A program made the position numbers and the translations under genes. DNA of 64,000 nt, from assembly GCA_021030915.1 (NCBI GenBank), contig JAGEMR010000038.1, forward strand, positions 1 to 64,000, in the 5' to 3' direction. Origin of the DNA: Astrothelium macrocarpum (taxonomy: Eukaryota; Ascomycota; Dothideomycetes; Trypetheliales; Trypetheliaceae). Positions 20,979 through 33,231 of the stretch are shown here, piece by piece (position 1 is the first letter of the stretch; the number at the start of each line of letters is the position of its first letter). The notes under the pieces were generated by a model, which saw nothing but the letters and a program-made list of their open reading frames with translations, was not told the origin of the DNA and did not search any database.

Positions 20979-22483
20979 GACGATGCGATCACAGTCAGAA
21001 GGGAGAATGCAGCGATTAAAGGGGTATGACGATTGTGTCCTGTGCGAGAGAAGTTGGGAAGAGTAGCTGCGGTAGCTTCAGGCTGTCACGAAGATGCGCG
21101 TCCGAAGGTGTCAGCCACATGTGGCTGCTCACTGCGCACGCCCTGTCGCTCACGACATTCAGATATTGACAGTTTTACACTAAGCCACCAGTAATGAGAC
21201 TTTTTTCTTGATACGAGATGAAATAATCACGATCTAGTATTTCTAATATCTACAGAAAGAAGTCGCGCACTGAGCTTTTGCGTGGTCCTAGACTCCCGTG
21301 GAGGCAAGAAATCCGTTAGTCAGCCCGTAAATTTATGGGCCGTTTAGCAAAGGCAATAATGGATGGTATTCTGGAGTTCTTAGCGAAAAGATTGCGGCAG
21401 ATGAAAGTCCATAGAAGCAGGGAAGAAACAAGTCCGCTCGGCCTATTACACTTACTCAGTGATAGTCCTTTCAGTTCAAAATGTTTCCTCACTCATGACT
21501 TTTCAGCCAAGCTGCGCTTCCAACGAATCTAGGCTTCTGAGCAACAGGGAGCAAAGCAAACACCAACGAAGGGGCAGCGACTGTGGAGACTATCTGTTCA
21601 CAATAGTTTTGGGTTACTCGTCACAAATGTATCAAGTATATGAACTAGACTGGATCGAAAAATATCGGCGAAGTTTCTTATCCAGATATTCAAATGCTCC
21701 AAGCATATTCTCGCGTATTGTAAAGACCGGTTGTTAGCAAGGAAAGATGGTTCTGCTACTTTACGGCTTTCGAGGATTAGAGAACAGAAGACCATAATAC
21801 CTTTAACGAAACAGAACCGGTAGTCAGTATGCTACCGCTATGCAGAGACTGGTCATGCGGTGCCCTATGAAGCTGCTACAATTAATAAAAGTGAGTAGGC
21901 ACCACATCATCTTTAGCGCTACATGGTTAAGATAATTGTCAGCAGCGGTAATAATGAACAAGCATGGCAAACTTAAAAGTATATCACTTCGTATCAGAAC
22001 TAGTCAATACTTCAAGATTGCTGAACGAAAGGGTATCTGAAACATGCAACGCCCTGTAAAAAGTTTCCAGCCATCACTTCTGGAAAGATCCCATGGGCTT
22101 TCCGATTCAATCGCATTCAGAAGAAACAAATGTCGTTGGTTGCATCTTAGCAAGACGCTGACTCGCAGAATCGCTCAGAAACAAAATCAAAGAGAAAACT
22201 GTGCATCCATAAGAGGGGGCATTGTCGCTCAGAAGGCAATCAACCAGGCCAAACAGATAACCACCGACGCAAATTGTTCGTTCGTAAAAATACTGTATGA
22301 GGATCTAGGAAATCCATTTCCCAATCCCGTTCACTCCCATACCTTGCCTCAAATAGAAATTAGAAGTAGAATCGAGAAGCTCATTCTTCATACAAAGCCA
22401 CCATCCAGTCAACCACCTTTCAAAATCACCTCAGAGGCGCATTAAAGCTTCGTTCTTGAAGTTACACATCTCATTGTGACACG
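20979..22483. other. intergenic region, includes PRE10 promoter
   Basis: About 1.5 kb between the PRE10 start and the end of the RhoGAP gene, both minus. It contains a 16-base palindrome at 21112-21127. The rest is AT-rich and shows no recognisable gene. Confidence 0.5.
21112..21127. promoter_or_regulatory. 16-bp perfect palindrome with CACATGTG core upstream of PRE10
   Basis: CAGCCACATGTGGCTG reads the same on both strands. It lies about 134 bases upstream of the PRE10 ATG. The CACATGTG core is an E-box type site bound by bHLH factors in general. A regulatory role is inference from position and symmetry only. Confidence 0.35.
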
Positions 22484-25400
22484 TCACTCATGATAAAAAG
22501 TGCTCTCTTCTCCAAGCCGGCGCAAACTGCTCATGCTGCTTTGGCGCCTCCCTGCGGACGCATCTCGCTGCGCCGCCATCATGTTCACCATCAACATTCC
22601 GCTTTCGCGACGATTGCGCTTCTCAATCGCTTTCAACCTCTCTGTGCTCTTGTCCTGAATCGCAGGTGGCGCTGTTGCTAATGCGCCGTTCAAGCTGCTG
22701 TAACTGGATTCTTGGTACGAATACGAGGGTTGGATTGGCATGAAGCCTATGTTGCTGAGACCGGAATCAGCGTTGGTGTGCGAGCTGGACCGAGAGTGTG
22801 ACGTGTTCTCGTCCCCAGCGGTGGAGAATAAAGGGGCGGGAGCGGAGACCGGATACTGATCCTGAGAGAAGGAGGTGGTATTGTAGCTCGGAGTAGGAAG
22901 ATCAGAAAACATTTGGCGGCGAGGAGAGCGAACGCTATCGGGGGAAGGAGGATCAACAGAGACATCTTTAATGGGCGATTGTGCCTCGTCGATGGGTTCA
23001 CCAAAAATAAAGTCGTGGTCGGTAAGGAAGAGGGAGATGAGAGGAGCAGGAATGTTCAAAGTAGGTGCGAAGACGATGCCAACTACAGAAGTCAATCAGT
23101 TGTGTCTTCAGATGTGATTCATGTCAATTTATCCTCACCATTGCGAACGCCCATTTTGTTGACCTCGGCGTTGTTCGTGATGACCAGAAGATAAGAGGAA
23201 AGAGCCTTCAAGAGTTCGAGATTTGCACTCGGCAACCGGTGTACCAGTACATTGCAAGCAATAATTTTCTTGTGCTTCTCGTCAAAATCTTGGGTCTCGT
23301 TAGCTGAAAGGATGCTGAAATTATGTTTAGTTTTACGTACCAAGTGCTTTGAGGAACTCCAAGTGGAGCTCGCGAGTCAAGATCGAGCTGGGCAATTCCC
23401 TCAGATAGAGCTTCAGAAGAGACGCTACGGCATGAATGTCGTAATACGGTCCCTCCAAAAGTCTAACATCACCTTCTGTATTAAATCGCTCCCGAAGTGC
23501 CTTGATGACCAAGTTCGACCCGCTCAGCCTGAAGATGCCCTCTTCATTAGCCGCATTGCGCTCTGTCAAATACTCCAAACAGCGGTACACGACAGCAGGC
23601 AAGTTGACATCAACATTGTCTGGCGGTGAGTAGTATACAGCCTCGGTGATTGGCACGCCGAACACCGCGCGGACTTGGCCGGAATAATGACGTTCTGGAC
23701 CGTGATAGTGATTGGACTGGCTCTGAGCGTTGGCGGCAAGGTTTGCAAAATCCGATGAAACCCGTTGGCGAAATCCGAATATACTTCGTTTCTTCGGTTC
23801 TTTCTCTTTGCTTGCTTGTGACCTGTTACCCCATGCAGAAGCATCGTCAATCTTAGTACCGTTCCGCGGGCCTGAGATTGCAGGATGACTCTCCCGAATC
23901 ACTGGGGCAATGCTCAAATCGGGAGATTCGCTATGCATGGGAGGTGAAGGTGTGCCTTTTGGTCCGACCATTTTTGGTGCTTCGGCAGCAACTGTATCTT
24001 CGTAGTGAAAACCTCGGATTTCATTTGAAGGTCTGGAATTGCTCGGTTGACGATTTTGTCTGGAAGATGGGGGCCGCTCAATATGCGTCTCTTTGGGTAA
24101 AGTTGGTGATCTTGGGCCTTTTTGCAATTTGCTTTGAGTAGGTTTTGAGGGCTGAACTTCCTCTTGGTAGTCAACGTAGGTCATGAGAGCGTCCACCCAC
24201 GAATCTCTCTCTTCATCGCTCTCTGCACACAGCACATGGCGGACGAGACTTGACGAATCTTTCCTCTTGGGTTCTAAAATAAGGAAAGCATGACGATATT
24301 GATTGTCGGCATCCTCATCTTGAGAACTGGGAGACTGATTTGCTTGATGAGACGACTGTTTCCCAATCTGCGCACCGGGTAACTTGATTGATCCAAGATG
24401 GGCACCACCAGGTGCTTCAAAATATCGTAGCTGTGGACCATCCAGCACGAAATACCTGGCCTTCCAGCCACCAAAGTTCTTGCCGCGTTTGGTAAGATAG
24501 CCGTCTTTGCGGGCTCTGCCATTTTGTGTAATTGATGCGGAAGGATTTAACTGTGAAACGGCTCCAGAGGCAGGATCGAGTAAGACGCTACTTCGGTGGT
24601 CTACATCTTCAACACCAATGACATCGGTCGACAAAAACTTGCATATATATAATGTTGCCTTCTCGCCGAAAGATACCTCGAGTAATTTATGGAAATAGGT
24701 ATTCAGTGCTGCTCGGCGTGCGTCGATTTTAGCAGGCGCATGTCCATTGAAGAGGGTTCGGTCTGGTAGTTTTTCCTGGAAAGCTGAAGAAGCCTTCATT
24801 TGTTGATCAAACGCCGGTAACGCCAGAATTGTCTTCTCAACCCTCCACAATTGCCGTCCATCGGACCGCGCGTAGATACCAAGCGTAAAAACCGGATCTT
24901 CTTCAGGTCTTGGTGCGATAAAACTAGCCCGTGAGGGTTTGAGGCGTGACGAGTAAACCCGCACGTGGATAGCAGAAAGATCTGATGAGGTGATGAGTAG
25001 ACCTGGATAGTTTGGAGATATAAACCCTTTGAAGATGTGTTCACCAGGTGATTCGGTGAAGCTTGCTTCCTCATCGATTTCAGGGGTATCTTGAGTATCC
25101 AGTTTCAGTCGATCAGCTATGGATGGCTGCTCGGCTTGCTTCTGATATTGCTCGGCTCTTGCAAGATGTGGAGATGCAGCGGACAGTGGGGAATTTGGAG
25201 GCATTGGAATTGGTTGCTTAGGAGCACGGGGTGACAGGGGCATCGTGTTATTTACAGGGCGGGGCGAGGTTGGAGGAGATGCAATTGATTTTTGAGGCAT
25301 CCGTGGTGTAGGCGAGTTCAAGGGTCGATCTCCTGGTCGAGGACTCGTTGGAAGCCCAGGACTAGTCAATGGAGACACAACGTTGCTTCGATGTGATGGG

Positions 25401-27271
25401 GCTTCAGAACTCGTGGGACTGAGTAGAGCCGCAATGGATCCTTGATTGGGCTGGATAGCACCATATTTTGGCACAGTTGGTGATGAGACTCTGCTCTCCA
25501 ACGTCTCGCTTCCAGGGCTTGTGACGTCGTTTGACTGTGGACTCTTGATCTTGCTTCGACTCTTGCCGCTCTTGCTCTCTTTACTGGGTTTCTTCTTCAG
25601 TTTTGTGGATTGACTACGTGCCTCCTCTTCTGCAAGCGCAAGTGCTTCTCTTTGTTGATCGTCTTCTTCTCTCGTTTTTCGCCGACCTCTATCTTCAAAT
25701 ATAGGCATCTCTTCAACTTCCAAAATGTCGTCATATTCAGAATCGGAATCAATTTGGCCGCGGCCATGAGAAGCATGAAGGTGATTACTGACACGGTTGG
25801 GATGAGATAAATCCAAAGGTGCCGGAGGACCTTTTTTGGGTGCCGGACTGGGACGTTCAGGAGGACTGGGTGGGGCTCCCAGCGTTGGCGTTGCCTGAGT
25901 AAGAGATACTGTCGGTGGCTGCTCAAAAGCATCTCGTTTAGGAGTAGTAATGATATCCTGACCAGGTGTAAAGGAATCTTCGCGGGAATGCGTGGATCTG
26001 GCAACTCCCGTTGGAGCTTCTGCTTCTCGAGAATCAGTTCTTGGCTCCGCATTTTCCGAGTTTCCATATTTATCCTGATCATTCTTGAGTGAGGTAGAGC
26101 CCGTCGATTCAAGGTCATGCGCTTCTGCCAATTGAGCGGCATGCTGCAGAGACAGCGGAGTAGGCTTCATCTCAAGATTTTGATTCGGACTCGACATAGA
26201 CGAAGATTCAGAATTGTGCGTCTGCAGGCCCGAAACAGTATCCCTGCTCTGGTTCGACGAAATAGTCATAAGTGACTGGTCACTCAAGACGGAAGATGGA
26301 GTTCCATCCCGTTGCAGTGCATCTGGTGTCGGCGACGGCCGTGTCCCAGCTGCTAATTGTTCCTTTAATCTCTTGCGATACTTTTCCTTGTCCTTTAGGG
26401 CCCGATCCAGATCCTTGTTGAGACCCAGGATCATTGCTCGTTGCTTCTCCACCAGCCGCCATAGCTGTGAGTCCCTTGCCTGGGCCGCTTGTTTGTCCTT
26501 GATCAGATTATGGATTAAGCTCTCTGCCGAACCAGCTGCAGCAATCATGCTCTGAATATCCGGTGGAGTTGATGCCGTCGTGTCTTGCGACGACTTGTAC
26601 GAGTGTGACCCGTTCGATTGCATGGAGTGAGATGCGTTGGAGGAGACCGCGGAGACTGCCGAGTCGATTGAAGCATTTCGAGGCGCGGAGATAGGGCGCG
26701 GATCTGGCCGACTTGGTCGCGAGGTGGTAGCCATGGCTGCCGGTGATGAAGGAGGGGCGGGGTCCTGTGATGAAGGAAGCGGTGCAGAAAAGTTCCTCAA
26801 CTGTGTTGAAGACTTTGTCTGCAGAGACGATTTCACTCGCGTGCCACTTCCCATAGATGTTTCGTTCCCTCCCACAAAAGGTGCTTCGCCTGCCAAGAGC
26901 GCATCCAGGCGCTCCCTTGGTGAACGAGGTGCTTCGCGTGCTGAACCCGTTGGGGAAATTGGAGATCGTGGAGAATGGGAAGAGGCTGAAATGCCAAAGC
27001 TGGTGCTTCGTGGACTGGCCGAGGACAAAGCAGGACTGTTTAGATCCTCTCCGGACACCCTCGACGTCAGACTGGCCTGAAGCGGGCTAGGTATCGGTCT
27101 CCTGGCTGTGTTTCGCGGATCTGGACGAGTAATGTACAGCTTGTTTGGGCGGGGAGTAGCCGAGTCATTGGAATTCGTTCGGAAACTTTCAGGACGAGAG
27201 GCAGGAACCGGGAAGGTCGCTGTTGTCGCATGATAGGATTCCAAATGTGAGAGGGATTGCTGACCAGACAT
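22484..27271 (-). CDS. BEM3: PX-PH-RhoGAP protein (Bem3 type)
   Basis: A GTPase-activating protein for Cdc42/Rho GTPases acting in cell polarity at phosphoinositide membranes. Exons 27271-23341, 23288-23139 and 23082-22484 join in frame to give 1559 aa. The N-terminal ~700 residues are Ser/Pro-rich and disordered, with a short coiled coil (SQLWRLVEKQRAMILGLNKD). Then follow a PX domain (IHVRVYSSRL, RPEEDPVFTLGIYARSDG), a PH domain (KDGYLTKRGKNFGGWKARYF) and the RhoGAP domain. The GAP has the arginine finger in GIFRLSGS, the helix LLKLYLRELPSSIL, VNKMGVRN split by intron 2 from VGIVFAPTLNIP, and LFLTDHDFIFG. The acceptor of intron 1 could also lie 14 bases upstream, adding a few residues in frame. 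Domain order is that of yeast Bem3. Confidence 0.93.
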
Positions 27272-30200
27272 GGCTTTTCAGGCCCCGTACTGTGCCAGCA
27301 AAGGACCCACTGAAGAGCCTTCTGCGGCGCTTTGCTAAAAATACGGAGCGGGAGCAAATGAAGCTGTGACAGAGGCCCTTTGCGACGACCAATGCGCGAT
27401 GGTCGCGCTCTGAGGGTTTTGAGGGGCAGACCAGCAACCCCAGGAATTAATTAGGCTCGTTTCGCCCAGCGCTTAATGGTCCGTACCACGACGCACGACA
27501 TAAGACCGAAGAAGTGGTTCATTAGCCTGCCATGGGCAGGTGCGGCTGCACTGCTCTTGAGCTCGTGGCGCGGTGCTGGGAGAAGGACGCTACTTGGTCG
27601 CACACGAAAGAGACCACCACACACGAAGATAAGGGCCGAATGAGCAGGGACAGGAGGAAGCAGAGAAAGCAAGGTATCCAGAAGCGCACCAAGCCACAGA
27701 TACAGTCGGCGAGCCGAATGGGCGGATGGGGCACATCCGGGATGAGAGCGCAAGCAGGGAGACACCAGGAGCGCCAAGAACCATGCGCAGAATCACACTG
27801 CATTCAGAGCGGAGGTGAAACGCATCTGTTGTCTCGCTGTGCGGTGAACGAGCAGAAACTGCTACTACTCGCCAAGACCCTGCATGACGATGGGACTAGG
27901 AGCACATCGGCTTCGCTGCTTCGCTGCTTAAGCCTGGCCGGTGATTGCTGGCGCTATTCCAACTTCATTTAACTACCAGGGGTGCCTGCTCTGTAGCGAG
28001 CCCAGAGAGACACTACTTCTTCCCTCTCCATTCCGCTCCGAGTCGTTCATGACAACCATGACCACTGCAATGGCAACACTCGAGATAGGGCCGCGCAATG
28101 CGTCGCCTCGATTCTGATCGGAAGGCGGCCATCGCGGTCGCTCGTCAGCAACTAAAAGCACCGCCTAGCAGCTTTTCTTGGACACAGAAGGGAGTTCGAC
28201 CAACGGGAGGGGACCCCAACTAGGACAAGCGAGTTATGGCGACGCCGCAAGCGAGATATCCGAGTCATCAGACGATGCTGGACGCGGGGAATCGTAAGCT
28301 CTGTCTGCTGATCATCCCCTGATTCTATCCATTTTGAGGTGCTAGATGGAACAGTGCGCCGCGAGTCAAGGTGGTGGGTGGTAGAACACCACCCATCGAT
28401 ATCTGACTGGTCAGCTCCAGTGCGCTCTACGCCTCCTCCAGAATCGAAGTGCCTTGTCCCACATGTATGTCCTGGGAGGCATCGACGACGAGCAGCAAAG
28501 TTTGATAGAAACATAGCTATGCGCTCGTGACAGACTGCAGCGATGCAGTCGATTGAGATGGCGACCGGGCGTCTGGGACGCAGGACGCACGAATCCAAGT
28601 GTCTGCTCTTCATTTGCTTCCCGCTGCTGCCGTAGTGGTGACGGCAGCACGGTCTTTTACGGAGAGGCAACCCCCTGAGATGCCAGGCTCCCCAGTCTTG
28701 GCAAGTGAGCTTGGTGGATGACCAATCCTTCCGGGCGGCTGTGGCGTTCGCATGTGCATTCGCTCGTTAGGCTAAGTTTTGGCTTGGAATGCAATCAAGC
28801 AAGCTTTCTGGCCACCCAAGTCAAGTCGTCTACTGCAAGCAATGGTCTGGCCCTTCCGATTGAACATTCATCCGGAATGTATATGCATCTAAAACCCCCG
28901 ATATCACCGTTCCTGCATGATGCTATATGCACCTCCGTTTTGTGCAGATACGTTTTCTCGATATCATGCCATTTCTCTCATCTCAGCCTCAACCGTAATG
29001 CCAAACTCTCCGGGACCTTGAAATACCATCGACCGCACATCTGGGCGTAAGATCATGGTACAAACCATCCTTGAGTAATACAAATCTTCTTACACGGCTT
29101 TCCGAGCTCTGGCCAGCCGTTCTCGTAATCTTACCTAGTCGGCCTTTGCAATCGTGGAGCTAGGCAAAAAATGGCATCCTTTTCGATGACGAAGATACGT
29201 GCCGTCCCTCTTTAGTTTGAAACATCCATCTCGAGAGCTGTTTAATTCGATATGATCTACAAGTAATCATTTAATAGATGAAGCTCTGAGTGGTGCACGA
29301 ACCATTAGAATTTGGCATTCCCGTGGGCTGTCGATTTGAATGACATCCTTGAGATCCAGATACAAGTGCCGGCAAAGTCACTGGTGCATCAAACTTTAGC
29401 GCCACCACGTAATTATCATTTTGTCCTCAAAGACGAATCGTGCCGCCACATTCCATCACACTAAAGATCTAGTCTGCGACCCGATATTGAGTGAATGTTG
29501 ATCATTGACTTCTGCAGCCTCTGCAATGTTGCCTGACTTAAAGAAGCAGGTCCTAAACACTTCGATTGATTCAACTCCTTCCGTAAGCTTTGCGTAAATT
29601 CATGATTGGCATAGATTTGCAAAGAAAGCAAAAGGATGAGCAGTTATCTTTTGTAATAAGTGCGTTTTGCCTTGTTCAACTCACGGGATGAGTATCCACA
29701 AGCATGAGTTACGAGTCATGTACTGTTATTCACACGAGCCTTTTCGCAAGTTCAGTATCACTACGGAGTAAGCGCGGGAAATCCAGAGCTGAGTGATGAA
29801 TAAGGTGACAAGAGTTTTTCAAATCAACCTACAACGCGATGCATTCTCAGCGAACTGATGTATGGGACGGGACCGACTAGTGCAATCAAGACAAATGCCA
29901 GCACGGATGAACATATCGTAAGCCTCACATATCACGCCTGTAAAGGCCCGATTGACATCTTTCTCCTGCAGATATTCCAATGGTAAGATAGCAAATCCTC
30001 GTTAGGGTTGTAACATATCGAAAAGTAATACAATCCTAGTAGAGTTACAAGGGAATGGTGAAGGTGAGGTGAGCATTGTGCTGATGATCTAGAGGGACCT
30101 TCGGCACTTGTTCTACCTGCTGTTGTTGAGCTGGTCGTATTGGGATCTGACCTCTGTATAGAAATTGGAGTTTGTGAAGTTGCAGTGACACAGAAAAGCG

Positions 30201-30572
30201 CAGTCGTTTGCATAATCCAACATAGCACATCAACAACACCGATGATGTTCATATTCACGAATTAGTAGAGACGAAGCTCAATACAGTGTCATTAGTGCTG
30301 CTGCTACTCCGTACAAAGCCCGCTATGCTACAAAACACCGACTTCGACAGTCGCATGAATATTAGGTCCTAGTGGTAAAGATCTCCCCCACATAAATGAA
30401 CGCCCGTATATAACCATCCCATCCCATCCTTCCCTTCCCTATGCAAAGACGTGCGCGTCAATTGCCCAAACAAAACGTAATCCAGCCCTCTCCCTCTATA
30501 TCTCAACATAGGAAACAAATTGCAAGTCATACTTCTCTTCCCACTCCTCTCGATATCAATCGCCCTATGTAT
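27272..30572. other. 3.3-kb region without a convincing gene
   Basis: Lies between the start of the RhoGAP gene (-) and the end of the Csi2-like gene (-). The part next to 27.3 kb should be the RhoGAP promoter and leader. Both strands contain scattered open frames of 60-170 codons with low-complexity or unrecognisable products. A short hairpin (28375-28395) and a small weak candidate gene (30252 back to about 29932) are treated separately. Confidence 0.45.
29932..30252 (-). other. weak candidate for a small secreted or anchored protein
   Basis: From the ATG at 30252 the frame gives about 106 aa. It has a hydrophobic start (VVDVLCWIMQTTALFCVTAT), a Ser/Thr-rich middle (TTSSTTAGRTSAEGPSRSSA) and a second hydrophobic stretch (HSLVTLLGLYYF). 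That layout resembles small GPI-anchored fungal proteins, but a tail continues after the second stretch and no homology is recognised. It may be chance, or a gene with an unrecognised intron. Confidence 0.18.
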
Positions 30573-31787
30573 TTAAAATCTTTCCCGCGGCCCGTGTCCA
30601 TGATTCTCAAACAGATCCTCTAAATACGCACTCGGCGCTCTTCCTTCCGGCGCTCTCCCCACACTCAACGCCCCACTGCTCGGCCTCACGTCAATGTGGC
30701 TCCTGCGCTGCCCGGTCCCTGGTCCCGCGGCATTCAGATCCAACGCACTCCCGCTCGGGCTCGAATATGGATTCGACATACGCCGCGAGTTCCGCGCCGC
30801 CTGTGATGCCGACAGCGTCCCTCGGCTGGGTGGCAGCGACGGCGAGTCAGGCGGCGAGGATCCGGGAGCGTTGAGCGAGGTCCGCGATCGGTGATGGGAG
30901 TGACGGCGGGCGTGGGAGCCGCCGACATGGGTGGTGCTGTGCCCGCCCGCGGTCTGCGATGCGCCTGCTGCGTAATAGCCGGCAGGTAGATATTGGGAGG
31001 TGCGATTTGCCGCGGCGGGAGAGGCCAGGCCCGCGCCGGCGGTGGGCGAGAAGAAAAGGCTGCTGCGGGGCGTATGGCTCTGGCTGGGACGGCCGATGCG
31101 TTCGTTGCCTGCACCGGGGCCGCCGTTGTTCGCGCTGGTGCTGCCCTTCTCGCCTGTCGTGAAGCCAAGAGGTTCGAGGGACAAGGCAGAGCCGCCAGGA
31201 AGACTGCTGTAGAAGCCTGAGCCCGGGGGCCGCATCATGGCTTTGGACTCGGCGATGTCGGCTTTGAGAGCGGCGCGCTGAACGCTGCGATGGAGCGACC
31301 AGGCGACAAGGCCGCGCCAGGCGAGCACACAGAAGCCCAGGAACCCGAGGATGGCACCGACACAGATGAAGACGGTGCCTTCGGGGAGGGAGGACTTTTG
31401 CATGAACGGTGCGCGAGAGGTGTCGGGGACGATCATGGTGGGGATGCCGGCGCCAGCGATGGTGGGACCGGAGCCGGTGATGGAGAAGAAAGAGGCGCCA
31501 TTAGAGGAGGTGAGAGAGGGTGCAGAGGTGACTGTTAGGGAGGAAGCGGATGTGGTGGTGGTGGCTGAATTGGAGCCTGTGGTCTGCGAGGCAGAGGAGG
31601 AGCCGGTCGAGGCTGGCGTGCTATCAGAGTTGGAAGACGAAGCACCAGAGCCTGAGGAGCTTGCAGAGCCTGAAGAAGTACCCGGAAGCGTAGCAGTTGA
31701 GAGGTTAGGGAGGTCAGTTTGGGCGATCGAGGGAAGCGCGAAGAGAAGAGCGAGGAGGAGAGTGGTGGGTATGTGGCATCTGCCCAT
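30573..31787 (-). CDS. CSI2: Csi2-like single-pass membrane protein
   Basis: Resembles yeast Csi2, a membrane protein linked to chitin synthase function and cell-wall integrity. From the ATG at 31787 the protein is about 404 aa: a signal peptide (MGRCHIPTTLLLALLFALPS, cleaved near IAQ), a Ser/Thr-rich and probably O-glycosylated stretch of about 100 residues, then the conserved core SSLPEGTVFICVGAILGFLG followed by FCVLAWRGLVAWSLHRSVQ. This core holds one transmembrane helix with a basic stop-transfer side. The cytoplasmic tail is Ser/Gly/Pro-rich with basic clusters (ARRHSHHRSR). A longer start at 31841 (MMSSALHN) is possible but would bury the signal peptide. Its start faces FCF1 across about 440 bases. 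Confidence 0.8.
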   Translation of the reverse strand: MGRCHIPTTLLLALLFALPSIAQTDLPNLSTATLPGTSSGSASSSGSGASSSNSDSTPASTGSSSASQTTGSNSATTTTSASSLTVTSAPSLTSSNGASFFSITGSGPTIAGAGIPTMIVPDTSRAPFMQKSSLPEGTVFICVGAILGFLGFCVLAWRGLVAWSLHRSVQRAALKADIAESKAMMRPPGSGFYSSLPGGSALSLEPLGFTTGEKGSTSANNGGPGAGNERIGRPSQSHTPRSSLFFSPTAGAGLASPAAANRTSQYLPAGYYAAGASQTAGGHSTTHVGGSHARRHSHHRSRTSLNAPGSSPPDSPSLPPSRGTLSASQAARNSRRMSNPYSSPSGSALDLNAAGPGTGQRRSHIDVRPSSGALSVGRAPEGRAPSAYLEDLFENHGHGPRERF

Positions 31788-32228
31788 ATGGATAGGAGAC
31801 GTCGTATGCCGTCGACTGTTGTGCAAGGCCGAGCTCATCATGGACGATGGCCCCTTGAGGGGGGTGCAAGGAGAGGAGGACGTGCGAGTGGTGATGTATG
31901 AGCCAACGAGTGAAGTGAAGACGGAGAATTTGGATTGGATTCCAGCAGGGGTTTGAGAGGGCGCGTTAGCCTGTATGAGGCAAACGAGTGAGGGTGATAC
32001 AGGTTTTGGGGAAACGAATGGAGACGAGAAGGGGAGGTTGGTGGTGCTGGCTGTCCCAATGAGGCTCGGCCCAGACTCTGGTTCTGGGTTGCACGCCGCG
32101 CTAACTGCAGCCGAGCAACCGACATGGATGGGACCACCTAAACAGACGCCGAGGCACATGTTTTTGCAGTTAGATATCGAAATCGAACATTTAGATCAAC
32201 TAATACTGCCTGGATATTCATCCCCACC
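31788..32228. other. divergent promoter between the Csi2-like gene and FCF1
   Basis: About 440 bases separate the two start codons. The minus frame of the Csi2-like gene stays open upstream through this interval, but without an ATG beyond 31841 I treat that part as leader. No TATA box or known site stands out. Confidence 0.5.
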
Positions 32229-32880
32229 ATGGGTATCGCCAAAAAGAACCGCAAATATGCCCAGATGAAAAGAGTCATCGGTCAGCGCGACTCACGCCTG
32301 AAGAAAAACCAGATCATAGGCGAAATCGACACCAAGAAGAAGCAAAAAGATGATGATGTCGTTCGAGAAATGTATGAACACGACCATGCTCCATATCATC
32401 AGTAACCGACGAGACTAATATTCCTGTTCCAATAGCCCGCAGCAACCCGCTGCTCTCTTCTTCCAATACAACACCGCTCTTACCCCACCCTACTCCATCC
32501 TCGTCGACACCAATTTCCTCTCCCACACCGTTCAACACAAGCTCGACCTGCTCCCCACCATGATGGATTGCCTCTATGCGAAGTGCACCCCGATCATCAC
32601 TTCGTGCGTCATGGGCGAGCTAGAAAAGCTGGGGACCAAGTACCGCATCGCGCTAAAGATTGCGCGGGATGAGCGCTGGGAGCGGCTGCGCTGCGATCAC
32701 AAGGGCGTGTATGCCGATGATTGCCTCGTTGATCGGGTTATGAAGCATCGCATATATATTGTGGCGACGAATGACCGAGATCTGAAGCGACGGGTCAGGA
32801 AAATTCCCGGAGTGCCGATCATGAGTGTGGCGAGAGGGAAGTACGTGATAGAGCGGTTGCCAGACGCGCCAGAGAAATGA
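32229..32880 (+). CDS. FCF1: rRNA-processing PIN-domain protein Fcf1/Utp24
   Basis: A component of the small-subunit processome; in yeast this nuclease is responsible for cleavage at sites A1 and A2 in pre-18S rRNA. Exons 32229-32371 and 32436-32880, with an intron GTATGA...CAATAG, give 195 aa, the normal family size. The N-terminus is basic (MGIAKKNRKYAQMKRVIG). The splice rebuilds the conserved REIPQQPAALFFQYNT. The PIN domain follows with PYSILVDTNF (first catalytic Asp), CVMGELEKLG, ADDCLVDRV and IVATNDRDLKRRVRKIPG (Asp residues of the metal site), and ends GVPIMSVARGKYVIERLP. Catalytic acidic residues look intact. The assignment is secure. Confidence 0.96.
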
Positions 32881-33231
32881 GAAAGATTATCATGGCTAAA
32901 GAATTGGAATCATCATTTTAGAGGACATTACGTAGCGAGGCGTTGGAAGGCATGACTTGCATTTCTGGCGTTAAAGACATAAGCTCATCTGGGAAACCCG
33001 GAATAACCGAAAATCTAATCTACATGTCCATGATCGTAATGATAAATAGCTGGTCCTGGCTGTCGTTCTCTGTGCGCAATAGTGCAATCGTCAGTAGTTC
33101 CAAACGCCTTAGAAAATCTTCATCAACAGCTCTCCATCCGTCCCTTCTTACACATACATCATCATACAGCCAGGCGTATTGTGATCATCAACTCCAGGCC
33201 CTTTTTGTGAGGTATCAAACTTATTGCCCGT
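32881..33231. other. convergent intergenic region
   Basis: About 350 bases between the stop of FCF1 (+) and the stop of the fungal STAND-N-like gene (-). It should hold two 3' untranslated regions; nothing else is seen. Confidence 0.45.

Noticed and set aside
31351..31956. 201-codon plus-strand frame with an acidic product
   Set aside because: Antisense to the Ser/Thr-rich part of the Csi2-like gene, which has a signal peptide and conserved core.
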